A stretch of 64,000 bases of DNA from Plectrocnemia conspersa (GCA_009617715.1 VTFK01000512.1:62001-126000), one strand, 5' to 3'. Positions 33,822 to 46,340 are shown, counted from the first letter of the stretch. Notes: generated from the letters alone by a model not told the origin. Numbers and translations: made by a program.

Positions 33822-34497
33822 TCCAGAAAATTTATCGTCAGCAATTCACCGCCAGCAATTATTCATTAGCGGTTTAACGCTGCCATATATAATTTATAAC
33901 CTACAAATGATCGCTTGCATATTTTATCGCCAGGCGAAACATATAATTTATATAAATTTATTAGTCATTTTAAATTTGGATTAAGGTTTTTCTATAGGTT
34001 TTATTTTTACCATCCGCGCAGTGAATAAATATAGTTTCACTTATTATAAATTGATTTATTTTGCAATATTCATTATATTATTGCATATTCATTTTTGATA
34101 GACATGAATTAAAATAAATCAAAACTGCTATTTTATTAATAATCTACGTGCGAATATATTTTTAAGAATATAAAAATAATTTATATAATATAAAACTACA
34201 ACTTCCAAAACCGCACTTTGTTCATCTAAATTGTTAGCTTCCATTGCGCTACTATAAAGTAAATATAATTTTAACTAATTAATTTACTTTTATCAAAAGT
34301 GTAGACGTTCATAATAATATAAAAAATATAGCTTTATAAGGACTGTTATTAATCTTATTTAAAACTTTTGTAAAAATATTGTGAAGTTCGCTCATATTTT
34401 TTACACACGAGCTACTCTGTGAAGCATGCATAGTTGATCGTCGGTGGACTATTAGTGATTAATTGCTGGTGGTAAATTGCGGGTGATAAATTTTCAT
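33822..34497. mobile_element. Family A foldback MITE, complete copy (A4)
   Basis: Left end GAAAATTTATCGTCAGCAAT, then CACCGCCAGCAATT and TTAGCGGTTTAACGCTGCC. The right end is the complement: TAATTGCTGGTGGTAAATTG then GGGTGATAAATTTTC. The shared ACCTACAAATGATCGCTTGC block follows the left arm. About 675 bp, no coding frame. Confidence 0.75.
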
Positions 34498-34499
34498 AG

Positions 34500-35480
34500 G
34501 TTCCTTGCACAAATTTTTGCTGCTCTGCGAAGCATTCATATAAATTTGGGTGCTTTATTTTTAATTAATGTTTAAAGAGCTGCATTATGTCACTCTCTTA
34601 TTAAATGATTTATTTAACATATTTTTTTCCAGAAATTGGGGTACATATAATTGTATATTATTTTCTGTAACATATTTAATACATACAATTAAATACGCAT
34701 GTTATCTACATCTATTGCAATTTTAAATTACGCATTTGAGAAAGTAACTGTTCAGATATATCATCAATTATATTTTGAACCATTTTGCATATGATTTGCA
34801 AAACATTATTTTAACCAAATGTACAGCTGCTTTTATATGTTTTTTACATTTTGCAATTATAAAGTAAACTTTGTTCGATGCTAGCAATGCAATTAAAAGA
34901 ACGAAAACTATTTTTAGCACGTGATTTATAAATAAAATTCTTAATTTCAGTGTTCCGTTTTAATATATATAACTAAAAATTTCGTACAAAGCAAACACAA
35001 TGATTTTTCCAATATTTACTTGAATGTTTCCATTTTCTTGTTCTACATTGATACATAATATCAGTAGCAATATTTTTATTAGTAGTGGATTTTATTTTGT
35101 AACTACGCAAGATTGGAAATTTAATATTTAACTAGATAGCGACCCCCCAGTATGGAAACCGCTGTCATAGTAAATGATTTCAACATCGGGAGACGAAACG
35201 TCGGTATTAAAGACTGTACGTAAAAACGTGGTTATCAGTAATGGCATCAGATTCTATCGCGTTACGGACATTTCAAAAAGATTGTCTCTCTACACAATTG
35301 AAGCTGAATTGTCACTAGTGTTTACTAATACTATCTTTATATAACTATAACTATTTATATTCTATATATCAACATTACAATTGATTTCAATGTTTTTAAT
35401 ATTATAATATAAAAATACTAAATTCTTTGAATAAAAAATATGCTAAAAAGATGAATAATAAAATTGTATCAAATCAAATC
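34500..35480. other. AT-rich spacer
   Basis: AT-rich; nothing recognised. Confidence 0.45.
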
Positions 35481-35489
35481 AATTTTGAT

Positions 35490-36010
35490 GTATTTAATAT
35501 TGGCACGATTTTGCAATGGAATCATGCGAGTCAAGTAGGGTAAAGCATCCTTCGTCCCTTTCGCATTTAATTAAAGCTGCGAAAAACGTTTTGGAAATAT
35601 GCATAGGAATTAGATAATTGGATTTGAGTTGATGCGCGAAAGGGTGAAATGGGGATGCGTCGGGTGAACGATCGACAGTCATCGTCGCGGTTAAGAGATG
35701 AAAAGCTCTAAAGGAGGTGTATATATGCTCAAATATACGTGCGTTCATATAAGGCGTCGTTGTAACGGTGAAATGTCTGCACCTTCGACCAGACAATAGG
35801 CCCGATGATATATGGCCTGAACATGCAGGCATGCGACCGCCGAATCTACTCTCCTCTCTCCGAGCACGCATTCGCAAGACTATTTTTACATTTAGACCTC
35901 TTCTCTTCGCTCATTGTTCGCGAGTGGAACGCGGCTATAAAGGGTTTTCTATGCTTTTTACGATGCATCCGATGTGCTCCAAAAATAACAATAAGTAAAA
36001 TAAAAATATA
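35490..36010. promoter_or_regulatory. CpG-rich unique island
   Basis: Non-repetitive. A minus frame of 127 codons (35877-35494) overlaps two plus frames of 68-76 codons, none with a recognised domain. It contains ATTTAATTAAAGC and other AT cores in a CpG-rich setting. Candidate regulatory element. Confidence 0.3.
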
Positions 36011-36540
36011 AATGATTCACCAGCTGTGAGTACCCGGATGAGAACAAATCATACAAATTTTATTTTATATAAATAGCTCTCAATGATGTATGGAAACAGT
36101 ATTAATGTGTTTGTTTTTTTAATAAATTAAGCAATAAACACAGTAAACCAGGGGTTTAACGTTTTGTATTTGTGCATTTTTATCGGTAAGGCGGCGGGCA
36201 CCACCTGACTCGTCAAAGATTCCTTTTGCCACTTACAAGCTATAATCTGAAAAAAGTCGGCGATCCCGATTTCATTAGCTTCGGTTCTAAACTTTGAGAG
36301 AGTGTAGTAGAGGCATAACAAATAATTAAAATAATTTAAATTTTTTAATTAGTGTTTGTGAATAAATTCTATTGCGGTCGAATAGTGACGGGCGCACACA
36401 AATTGAGGTTGAAACCCCTGCTCTAAACTTAGTTGAAATTCAACTTATAAGTCTTCGATAAATTATTATATATAAATTTTGAATACAATAGCTAAACATT
36501 TTTTCATATTAAATGCATTTTCTAAATATATGATACAATT
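36010..36540. other. Mixed AT-rich spacer
   Basis: A small GC-richer patch near 36180-36260; otherwise AT-rich. Nothing recognised. Confidence 0.35.
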
Positions 36541-36543
36541 ATT

Positions 36544-38815
36544 CGGCAGCTGGTCAAAAGAGCGTGCGTCAAATGAGCGCTGCATTATAAGCGCTGCGAC
36601 ATAAGAGCGTTTACCAAAGTAGCGCTGTAACAAAATAGTAATAAGTATGTCTCCCCATCCCCATCCCCATACGTACGATATACATATATTTTATCATCAA
36701 ATTTGTTCTGTTATGTTTCATTAAATTGCCAAATAATTATCGACTCGACTTGCAATGAATGCGTACAGTTATAGGGCAGGTATATGGCACGCCAGACATT
36801 TTTTTCATTTATTTTAGACTACTACACTTTATCGTGAATGGCAAAAACAAGCACAATTTAAAGTTTAAGCGCAAAATGTAAGATAAATAAAATCATCTGA
36901 AAATAAATGTGATTGTAAAAGGTTAAAACATTAATTTTGCCGAATTCATTTTAATCATATTATCTAATTATCAAAAACGGAGTAATCTATGATTTTTTAA
37001 ATACCTAATTGTAACCCTTTACAAAAAAAATTTACCGCTGTCCAGGAGCATACCAATGCTCATGCAATGGTAAATGACACGGACGATACGCACTTACGCA
37101 CTTATTTTTACGATATTAAAAATTAAAGTTGTAATTGTTGAATCTGTATGATTTTTTTTAATACTTTTTTATTAGTTTTAATGTGTTATTACTAGATCTA
37201 ATTTTTTTGCGATTACGATAAAAGTATTTTTTTGTGAATTTCATGCTTTGCCCATTCCAAAAAGGTTAGTGTTTATATAAATAGAACAGTTAGAAAAAAA
37301 TAGTAATCTGTTCAATATTCTAATATTTTGTCCGGTTCCTTGGTATGGCCTATTTACCTGGTTATATAGCATATTATTTTCACCTTATCTCACATATTTG
37401 CTAAGCTCCAAAAACTATTTGGTGGCACGTATATTGAAAAACTGTTATAGATTTAATTGTTATCTATCAAGAAGATTAATCCTTATAGATAGTTGTAAGT
37501 AATTCGTGGTATTTTATATGAACAATGAAAGGGTTTTAAATGGGTAAATTTAATAATCAAATAAACGTGTTAATAAATTAAGTATATAAAATAGATTTGT
37601 TTCGTCATAGACACCTTGTACATATATTCTAACGTGTGCCCACCTTCTGGGATGATCAGACTTTAGCTTTCGTGGCAGCTTCGTATAGTAACGAATAGAA
37701 AATTAACCAATTAAAAGTTTTAAAAACCCAAAAACCGATGTTTGAAAATAGAATATTATATTTTATTTATCGCATATAATTAAAAAAAATGTTTTACGAT
37801 ATTTTTATTTGCTATTTGCTTATCTGCAAACATGTACCTGTCACCGAAGTTGTAAAATTCAAATAAAAAAGCATGACCATCTGCTGGAGAAGATCCGTTA
37901 CGACTAATAGGTACATATGTATATGTATACTAAGCACAATAATTGATTAAAATACTAAATTAATCCAACGTCTTGGCTCATTTCTGACCATAGATATGGA
38001 AATTTTCGATATACAAACATAATGGGTTAAATAATATGTATATTAACATTTTTTTTTGCAGGGTTAAAATCAGCATTTTTTTAAATTAATAAATTGGTTA
38101 TTATTAAGCTAAATTCGTGGATTTATAAAACATTCAAGGTTAAAACCATCGCGAATATTATATATTATTTTTTTTACAGATTAAACAATTAAAACATAAA
38201 TCGCTTAACTAACAAAAATATATTATATAATATTCGTACTCAACCGACATTCGCGATAAAATGTAGTTGTCTAAAATAAATGAAAAAAGTCTGACGAGCC
38301 ATATACCTGCCTTATAACTATACGCATTTATTGCAAGTCGAGTCGATAATTATTTGTTAATTTAATGAAATATTACAGAACAAATCTAATGATAAACTCA
38401 AAATCAGCGTTTCATTTTAGTATAAAATATATGTGTATCGTACGTATGGGGATGGTGAGCCATACTTTAGTATGTACATAATAATAAATAATAATGTTTT
38501 CATTGGCTAATTATTTTAATCGGTACATACAATATTAATTTTACCGTCTATATCTCGTGATTTTTTATTCTTTGTTAGTCTCTCACCATTTACATATATT
38601 TTTATAATTAATTCCTAAAATATTCATTACTTGATTTCGCCAAGTATTTTTGCGCTCTTATGACGTGTTTTTTTTGTCAAACGCTCATATGACTGTCTGC
38701 GCATTTGACGCACGCTATTTTGTTACAGTAAACGCTTTTATGACGCAGCGTTTATAAGGCAGCGCTCTTTTGACGCACGCCCATTTGTCAGCGCTCATTT
38801 GTGACGTTGCCCAAT
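36544..38815. mobile_element. Foldback DNA transposon with inverted arrays of about 15-bp repeats
   Basis: The left end (36545-36650) is a run of 15-16-bp near-repeats: TGGTCAAAAGAGCG, TGCGTCAAATGAGCG, CTGCATTATAAGCG, CTGCGACATAAGAGCG, TTTACCAAAGTAGCG and CTGTAACAAAATAG. The right end (about 38655-38812) is the same array reversed, longer by several units. Inward, the arms stay complementary: CCCCATACGTACGATA versus TATCGTACGTATGGGG, and TTATCGACTCGACTTGCAAT versus its complement at 38336-38355, out to GGCAGGTATATGGC. The arms are about 265 and 540 bp; the right has an extra segment near 38480-38640. The 1.4-kb centre shows no frame. Foldback elements with repetitive ends are known (FB/Galileo type, P superfamily); membership here is not shown. 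Confidence 0.7.
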
Positions 38816-38819
38816 TCGT

Positions 38820-39240
38820 ATATCATAAATAAAAATTGTTTTTGATACGGGTTTATATAAAAACAAATATACAAAAAAATAAAACTGGAATATCTAAAGC
38901 ATTTGAGCTTTCATTTGGCAAAACTATGTGGTGAGTCATCGTCTGGCACGGAACTAATTATATCTAGAATATATTTGTAGACACTGAATAAAATAAAGGC
39001 ACTCGCTAGTATTAAACAATCGATAAAGTAAAGAATATCTTTTAAAATAGCAAATAAAAACTGTTTTTGTGAGAATAATAAAATGATTCTCATAGGTTCG
39101 CACATGTGTAAAGTTGTATGGAATAAAACGCAACATGGCAGAGTGCTTTCGGTAGAGTGAGCGATAAGCCTGCGGCTGCAATAAGTAATCGATTGGAATT
39201 GACAAACGAAGCGGTCTTGTGTTAAATTCTACTTAAATTC
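38820..39240. other. Unique spacer
   Basis: Moderately AT-rich; small minus frames (64 and 83 codons) without recognised domains. Confidence 0.35.
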
Positions 39241-39249
39241 TTCAATAAC

Positions 39250-39960
39250 AATAAAATAATAAGGGCTCCTTGTGATGCAAATGCAATTAGCCTCGGGCGA
39301 CTTTCCCTTCCAGGGGTGAGCTCTTTCCAAATCTAGGACAGTTGTCCGCTACTACAAAAACTGCGCTCTATTCGAGTATTTTTTTTTAAGAATATTTTTT
39401 TAATAGACATCGATCGGTAAGGGTGTCGAGCAATAAACGCATTAATAGCCAGTTAACAACCCTTTCCCGACCGGCTACTAATACACAACTGATGAAGAGC
39501 GGAATTAAAACAGATGCGATTCGGTTGCTAGAGACATCCATCACTCGGCTGGTGCGCTGAGGGGTTGATTCTCTAACTGCGAACACCACACAGCAAGGAA
39601 AAGTGAGACACTTTCGCTTTTACGCATAAAATGTTTAAACAACCCTTGAATTTTTCATAATTTTCAATTCGGCGATGTAATCGCATTATAGCGTTGCATT
39701 AATTGTAATATGCGGTAGTAGAAATTAATCGCCACGATCTGATACGTTCGCAAATTCTGGTCGCCCTAGGGCTGGCGGCAACGAGAGAAATATTTAACCC
39801 TTTCCGGTGGTGATTTCGGGGGGTGGATTAAACGGGAGAAACGAAGAAAGTCCGCACCTCCCGAAACAGATAATTTATGAACGGTGAAATACTAATGCAC
39901 TCTGTATTAATCTCGCTTTAATTATCACCCGTTTGTGTACATCAAATGTGAGCATCAATA
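39250..39960. promoter_or_regulatory. Candidate developmental enhancer, CpG-rich with POU and homeodomain-like sites
   Basis: It contains the octamer ATGCAAAT (39275-39282) followed by GCAATTAG. A near-palindrome GCATTAATTGTAATATGC lies at about 39696-39713, and TAATCG, AATTAATCG and TTTAATTATC cores near 39680-39925. The island is unique and CpG-rich, with a minus frame of 67 codons that I do not recognise. Site clustering is suggestive only. Confidence 0.4.
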
Positions 39961-40460
39961 TTTTATGGGGTGTTTAAGAGTAATCCGTAGCAATACATCT
40001 ATGCGTATATTATCTATAGAAGCCTAAACGATATTATTCGCACGTGATTCATTAAGCGACTTGTTTATTGTCAAATGACAAATCTCAATAAATGAAATTA
40101 AATCCAGAAATTATTTTTCTAGTCAATAATATATGTGTTAAATGCATTGTACTATTTCATTATTACTGTCTTATTTTTTTAGTAATAAGTTGAACTTTAA
40201 CAAAATTAAGGGCTTTTGTAGAATTATTTAAATTACACCGCAAAAATAATTTTGACGCATTTAGATATTAGTTATAACATTCACACGCATCTATATTTAT
40301 ATTTATTTATACACATTGAGATAAATAAAATTTATCACCACGTTTGAATTTATAAGTGTATTATTATTGTCGTTTAGTTAAACATAACTATAAAGCTAAC
40401 TAACCCCTTTAAGTGTTAGTTTTAAAATTGAATTGAATTTAGCAATTAGTCAATATATGA
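39960..40460. other. AT-rich spacer
   Basis: AT-rich; nothing recognised. Confidence 0.4.
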
Positions 40461-40469
40461 TATTTCGCA

Positions 40470-40860
40470 ACGACCCACTCAGGAGCTCGCTATTCGTTAT
40501 CGTCCAATTAAAAGATCATTTAAAAGCACGAGTCCCTCGGGAGGTGCGCGAGTGTTAAAAAAGCCAACTATGCGCCCTTCGTTCGCTAAACACTCTCCGG
40601 TATCAGTGCACAATGGCCGAGTGCTCCCCCCATTATAGTTGGCCCGAATATAAATAATATTGTAGGGGCGCATTATTCAGCGGCGCCGCGGGGCGTCTTT
40701 GTTCAATTTTATTGGTTTGGTGTCGAGCCTATTTCGTTAACAGCCCTTGGCGCCCTTTGTCGCAACGGCTCCTAATCATAGGTCAAGGTAGTCTCTCAGC
40801 TCGGTAATTAAGGGCACACATGTTCCTTTGAGGACTTTTCAATTCACTGTCTTTCGCTTA
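40470..40860. promoter_or_regulatory. GC/CpG-rich unique island
   Basis: Contains CAGCGGCGCCGCGGGGCGTC near 40680 and CAATTAAAAGATCATTTAAAA nearby. Almost no open frame. Candidate regulatory element. Confidence 0.35.
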
Positions 40861-41010
40861 TTATAAAAAAAATATATTCCATTTAAAATTTTTAATGATT
40901 TACCAAAATCAACTATGAAATATTGTAAAGAAATACAAAAATATGTTTTTGAAGAATTTATGCAACTTATATCAAATTAAATTAGATCAATAAAAATTGC
41001 TTGTATTTAT

Positions 41011-41760
41011 CGGGTCAGAATTTTAACATGGTTTTGGTCAGAACTTATATTGCATGGGTCAGAATTTATATTAAATGGTCAGAATACTAGCTGTCAGAAT
41101 TAATATTAAATGGTGAGATTTATGTTGACACAGGGTCAGATTCGATTTTTTCAGTTGGCAATAGTTTTATCGTTTAAGATTGGTACAACTGTTCGACGGC
41201 GTCTGTCGTTTACATCTTGACAGTTCTGATGCGCCAACGCTGAATCAACAGCTCAACACCAACTTATAAACCTTGCTACGACCACTACTACGGTGAATGA
41301 TAATCAAAGTGTAATATTCTAAAATAAAACAAAATTTATTTTATAAACTGGTTTTTATTTATTAATAATTAAAAATGTATATAGGAAAGAGGAGGCGTCT
41401 CGCTACCGCTCGCGCCGACTTTCACTATAGAACCAAGCAACCTAACCTTTTTTTAATGATATTGTATTGATTTGTCCTCTTGTAATTGTCCAATCTATGA
41501 CTAACTATTCAAAAAGCGAGGACACATATGTGAGTACTGCAATTAGAATGAGATAATAAAATAGGTTAACTTCAAGTTTCCTGCGTAAAATACGTGACTA
41601 TGGCAGCAGGTTAGTTTATTATGACTATGTGCTATTTTTATTCTGACCGTTAATTATTTTTATTCTTACCATTTAATATTTATTCTGACCATTTTTCTAA
41701 TAAAATTCTGACCGAAAATTGATTTTTTTTCTGACCAAAATTTGATTTGAATTCTGACCA
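41011..41760. mobile_element. 750-bp foldback element with phased GGTCAGAAT arrays
   Basis: GGTCAGAA(T) or a one-base variant occurs near 41013, 41036, 41057, 41077 and 41093. Its complement ATTCTGACC or a variant occurs near 41640, 41662, 41682, 41704, 41729 and 41752. Spacing is about 16-25 bp, mostly 20-23, with TTATATTAAAT-like fill. The centre (41140-41620) is unique, includes a CpG-rich piece near 41390-41420, and has no long frame. The ends look like arrayed binding sites for a transposase supplied from elsewhere. Superfamily unknown. Confidence 0.7.
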
Positions 41761-41769
41761 TTTAATTAA

Positions 41770-42780
41770 AAGTCAATAAAAAATACCTGTATAATATATT
41801 TTTTTTAATTTTCATATTTGTTCTTTTAAAATTTAATAATAAATATTTCAAATGTACTTTATATATATATATTTTTAATATAAACGTGATGTATAATTTT
41901 AATGTATTAAATTGCAACTAATTATTATTCATGCAGAATTGCGCAAAAAAAATAAATAAAAAATACGCATGTCGTCACTTTTTACATGCCTGGTAATATT
42001 ATTTATTTTAATTTAAATCTCTTAATTATTAGACTTGCTTAAAGGGGTGCTTTTAGAAATTATCTGAAACACCCTAAGAAATAAATTATAATAATTAAGT
42101 ATTTTTTAATATTCTGTTAATGTTTAAATTATATTTTATATGTATGTTTTTCTTTTGTTTAGTGTATAAACAATTAACTGAATAAATAAATAACAAGGTG
42201 GTTGCTAACGTCTGGAATCGGACATAACACCAGAAAAAAGGTAATTTATTTTAATTTGAAAGAAATTGATATATTTACGGTAGCAGGTATATTAAAAATT
42301 AAATTTCGTACTTTTTTTAAATAGATACTTTTCATTGTTACCATGTAAACATTATACAACCGTATTTTTTTTTTGTTTTCCGTAACCAAGATATTAAATG
42401 ATTTAATCGATAATACTTTGATATTTAATTAGTTGAAATTAACGAGCGTTTTAAAGCACTAAGAAATACGCTTAGTAAATACAAATATTTTTGTAAAAAT
42501 TTCATCAAGAGTTCTTGACCTACTGATTAAAAAAAACATATGTAATAAATATATTTACAGCTGCTAAATTCAGCAGCAATTCAAAGAATATCCTTAACGT
42601 ATTGATTAAGCTGTCTATCAATTTTCATCAGTTTTGATTAATTATATAGAAAAAATCGTTATAGTCTATCGAATCAATGAATCATATTTTAAAAGTATTA
42701 TTTTGTATTTTATATTTAATAAAATAATTTGTAAAGCAGTAATGGATTCATGTCCGGTATTATTATTATTGTTGCATTAC
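41770..42780. other. AT-rich desert
   Basis: AT-rich; nothing recognised. Confidence 0.45.
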
Positions 42781-43580
42781 TAGAAAACACCCTCGCATGA
42801 CATTAGTGACGCGTACAAATATGGCGAGAAAAATAATAATATAATGTCGAAGCCGACGTATCATTAGGTGGCTTTTTTTCATAGGCATAACTCAATTTGC
42901 GCCATTCGCACAATGGGTTTTAGGATTATTTGCGATATGTATCCCCCTCGGGATTGGGTTCGCACGCTATGAACCATTATTTTTACTAATACAAAACGCC
43001 GCGCAACAATCGATCATACATAGCTGGGAATTGGTATTTTTGTTGGCAAACTCCGACTAGTCCGACTAGGCTAATTGCGAGGGTCATTCGGTCTTTCATT
43101 ATCCGACTGGAAACTAGCCGGAGCCGGGTTCTTTGAAAAACGGGCCGAACAGACAATTGGACGGTAATTAGTGGGATCGGACAGAAAGTCGCAGGATAGT
43201 AATGGAGGCCAAGAGGTTGAAATGTGGCCGTGTTTGGGCGTGTGTCACTTGGCATTCTACCCTCGTGCACACCTTGTATTGATTACCGGCTCCCGCCGCC
43301 ACCCCCCGGCGGGACATACGCCTCTCCGGGACCGAATGCTCCGCCAGGATTCGATGATCAGCCGCGTCAGCAGCTGAATAGAGATTAGCGCACCTTGCTA
43401 ATAACGACCGCAGTACCCGGGTCCCGTTTTTAATTTCAACCCGGCTGCTTTCGACAAACATAGGTGTACTAACGTTAAACTCGGCTCTCGCCTGTGTGTA
43501 CGAGGTAAAGCTGATTTCCATTTAAGAGGTAGTTTCGTCGCTTGTTGATTATCTCACCTCGATGCGGATTAACCTGATGA
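42780..43580. promoter_or_regulatory. CpG-rich unique island
   Basis: Non-repetitive, with CGACTAGTCCGACTAGG near 43054. Overlapping frames on both strands (68 to 117 codons, the longest on minus at 43521-43168) have no recognised domain. Candidate regulatory element or unknown exon. Confidence 0.3.
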
Positions 43581-43589
43581 CAGACTACT

Positions 43590-44610
43590 TTTCTACTTTC
43601 ACGATTGTAATTTTTCATTTATTTTTCACCGTGTTTATGTTTGTCTTATTTTAAAGTGAATTGTACGCAAATTAAGAGCATTTTTTATGATTTAAAAACG
43701 GGTAGAGAGAAGCAAACAGACTGTTTAGCACTGTATGGTGGTGACTTATTGCCAGAAAAATGCATGTCATTGGGCTGATCTAACTTGTGCTTCATGTAAA
43801 TAACTAATACAAAATTAAGTAGAAAATATCTTTCCTAAGATTAGAGCCAATCTATCTATCGCAAGTGCAGGTAGTAAATTGTCAACAATGAACTTTTTAG
43901 AAATGGGTGTTGGCCTTCGCTCAAAGCATACAATATAATTAGAAAGAAACTGTTCTGAGAATTTATGTTTGGTTTTTTGTTTATATCACCTATATAATAC
44001 CAAATTATTATTATGGAAAGAATGAAAATGATGAATATAAAATATATTGAAAGCATACATGTTACTTTTAATTTATTTAAGTGCAATAAGCAAAATATTT
44101 TTAGTGAAGTGTACCGTAAATTCATTTCGTGAGTATGGGCATATAAATGGTCAGACATGGTGGCCCAGAAATAACAAATCAAAATTTTTATTTTTAAATT
44201 TAAAAAGTGATAAAAAATCAGGTAATTAACACTAATCTATTGAAGAGTCTCACTTACTTTGTATTTGTAAGATGTTTGCCAATGATATTAATTTGTTTTT
44301 GAAACTATTATTTCAAACAATTTGGACCCACAGGTTTAGAAACACTGGTTAAATGACGTACTTGACAGGTATTTATGCGAAAAATCATAAGGAAGCTACA
44401 TATTAAATTTGAATACAATATCTTAATTAGTTTACAAGTTATAGGGAATTTACTGAAAAAGATAATTGTTTGCCATTTTTCCGTGAGATCGCCTGGCCAC
44501 CAAGCAAAGTTCGGCAAATAAATACCGGTCGTTAAGCTGTTAATGAGAAATAATAAAATGTTTCTGATTCTAAATCAGAAATTTTTTGAAAGTGTGGCAA
44601 GTCCATATTA
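43590..44610. other. AT-rich spacer, unrecognised frames
   Basis: Minus frames of 108 codons (44182-43856) and 69 codons (44517-44308) are low-complexity or unrecognised. A CCTGGCCACCAAGCAAAG word near 44491 lies close to a TGGTGGCCCAGAAAT word at 44158, a loose inverted pair. Confidence 0.3.
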
Positions 44611-44619
44611 TGGGTAGAT

Positions 44620-44680
44620 ATATAATTGTACCAGTGAAAATATAATTTATCTGATATAATACACTCGGGTCTCTTTTTAT
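44620..44680 (-). repeat. Family B fragment
   Basis: GGTAGATATATAATTGTACC, then AGTGAAAATATAATTTATC and TGATAT resemble the family B core. Confidence 0.4.
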
Positions 44681-45480
44681 ACGGTAGATACGTTCCACGG
44701 GAAAACGCATAAAAAAAACCTGATACGTATAAAAATAAAGGAAACCATAATTTAATAAATCGCATAAAACTCAATCAAAAAAATAATATATACCGAAAAT
44801 GACATAAAAAAGTTTATTCAATTTTAGAAAAATAAATATTGCTTTGAAAATGTTTATACATATTTTTATAAAAAAATGCTAACAATAATTTTTTTACATT
44901 TTTCCTTAGATTTATCGTGACTGGTTCGAAATCACTTTCATCAGCGCATGTTCTGAAGATAATGGTTTTTAACAAATAAAATTGGACTCAATTTCGCGTG
45001 ATGATTTTTCTACTTTGACAAAATAAACAGTGATTAAACTTTGTGATGGCTTTGCTATTTTTTTTGTGCAATTAGTGCTCGGCTCGTCAAGAATTATCAT
45101 ATTTTTCAAGAAAATGGTGCGCCAATTTAATGCAGAGTTGAAGACCTTCTCGAATTAAATTTGCAGTAAGGGTGAGTCTTATCTTTTACTGATTTATTTT
45201 CGTTTTCTGGTTCTTCATCAATATCTAGGGTTATACTAATAATATCATGTCATTCAAGACATTATCTTCATTTTGGTTAAATGTTCCAAAACCTTCCGCA
45301 TCATTTTCATGTGTTAAAAAAATGATTTCAACTGATTTTAATTGATTTCATTGACTGCAACACATTCGGACAAAAATGTTTCCCAGAACGTTTTGCAAAA
45401 AATGCAACATGATTCAAACAGTCCAAAATAGCTTTTTTACCCGAATTATAAAACTAATTATAGCTGTTTATTGGTCCAGA
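44668..45480 (-). pseudogene. Second Tigger/pogo-type element remnant
   Basis: The left end GGTCTCTTTTTATACGGTAG, then GTTCCACGGGAAAACGCATA and a second ACGTATAAAAATAAAGG, has the same plan as the 21.2-kb Tigger (end, GATTCCTGAAAA-like spacer, repeated end). The minus strand of about 45000-45440 gives disconnected pieces, NVLNDMI, DIDEEPENENKSVKD and LIREGLQLCIKLAHHFLEK. These fit the acidic linker and helical tail of Tigger transposases. No DDE core or right end is found. Heavily broken. Confidence 0.5.
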
Positions 45481-45660
45481 GCTGTTAGATTACTAACGCT
45501 TTCGAAGGTTGCGCGAGATTCTCGTCAGTAGATAATTTTTTTCTGCGCTCTCATATTGATCAAAATTTGGTTTAGATATGCTTCATTTGATTCTCACTTA
45601 CCGTAAGTCTCAATATGAATGATAGATAACCGAGCGTTCCCACTGCCTGCTTTTTTTTGA
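45480..45660. repeat. Family C repeat fragments
   Basis: TCTCATATTGATCAAAATTT, GGTTTAGATAT and, further on, CCGAGCGTTCCCACTGC match the family C arms at 61620-61770 and 11333-11515, but rearranged. Confidence 0.5.
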
Positions 45661-45722
45661 GTACAGAAAATTTATCGACTACAATTCACCGCCAGCAATT
45701 AATTCGCTAGCGGTTTAATAGG
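45655..45722. mobile_element. Family A MITE, left-end fragment (A5)
   Basis: CAGAAAATTTATCGACTACA, then CACCGCCAGCAATTAATTCG and CTAGCGGTTTAAT match the left end of A4; no right end follows. Confidence 0.6.
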
Positions 45723-45729
45723 GATGTCA

Positions 45730-46340
45730 TTTATATCTCCTTTAATTTGTAACAAAAAAAATGTCATTTAATGAAATACTATGAATTGAAATAAATAAAA
45801 AACGTATATTGACTAACCAACTTTTTCCCCTATTCTGAAATAGGTTGTATACAATAAGTTCTTTTTACAGATCTTAATCTATATTTAAGCATTGTTCTTG
45901 TTTGTACATCTTTGGTGAAAATTTGAACCAGTAAATAATACGGGTCCATATGTCGCGTGAAAAAAGTTCTCTTTGTGCATTAGCGGGTCGAGTTATCGCA
46001 ATTGGATCTTGGAGTCCCTCCCCCTAACATAACCGCCGACAAGTAAGGCAAAAGTGCGTCAAATTTAGAATAGATTGTTTCATTTCATTTGGCCAAAGGT
46101 GTCGGCGCGGAATGGAGTCCTTTTGAATTCAAAATGCCCCAGGGGCAGCGGGGCCGGGGCATTAAGGGGCGAGGGCCTCCCCTATCAGCGTTAGATCAGA
46201 CCCTGGGGACATATGGATTAAAAGTGGCGTAGCTTTTTGAAGCTTTTCCGATCCCCATACAACTCGACGCCTATTTAACTAAACGCGGATACTGACGAGA
46301 GAACTTGCTCCTTTCTCTTCTACATAACCGTTAAACAACT
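45730..46340. promoter_or_regulatory. AT-rich lead into GC-rich unique island (45950-46340)
   Basis: The island has GCAGCGGGGCCGGGGCATT near 46147 and CCGCCGACAAG near 46033, with no long frame. Candidate regulatory element. Confidence 0.3.

Noticed and set aside
35494..35877. 127-codon minus-strand frame as a gene
   Set aside because: Two plus-strand frames overlap it and no motif is recognised.
36544..38815. CRISPR-like array from the 15-mer repeats
   Set aside because: Repeats are contiguous without unique spacers, imperfect, and occur as inverted arms of an animal transposon.
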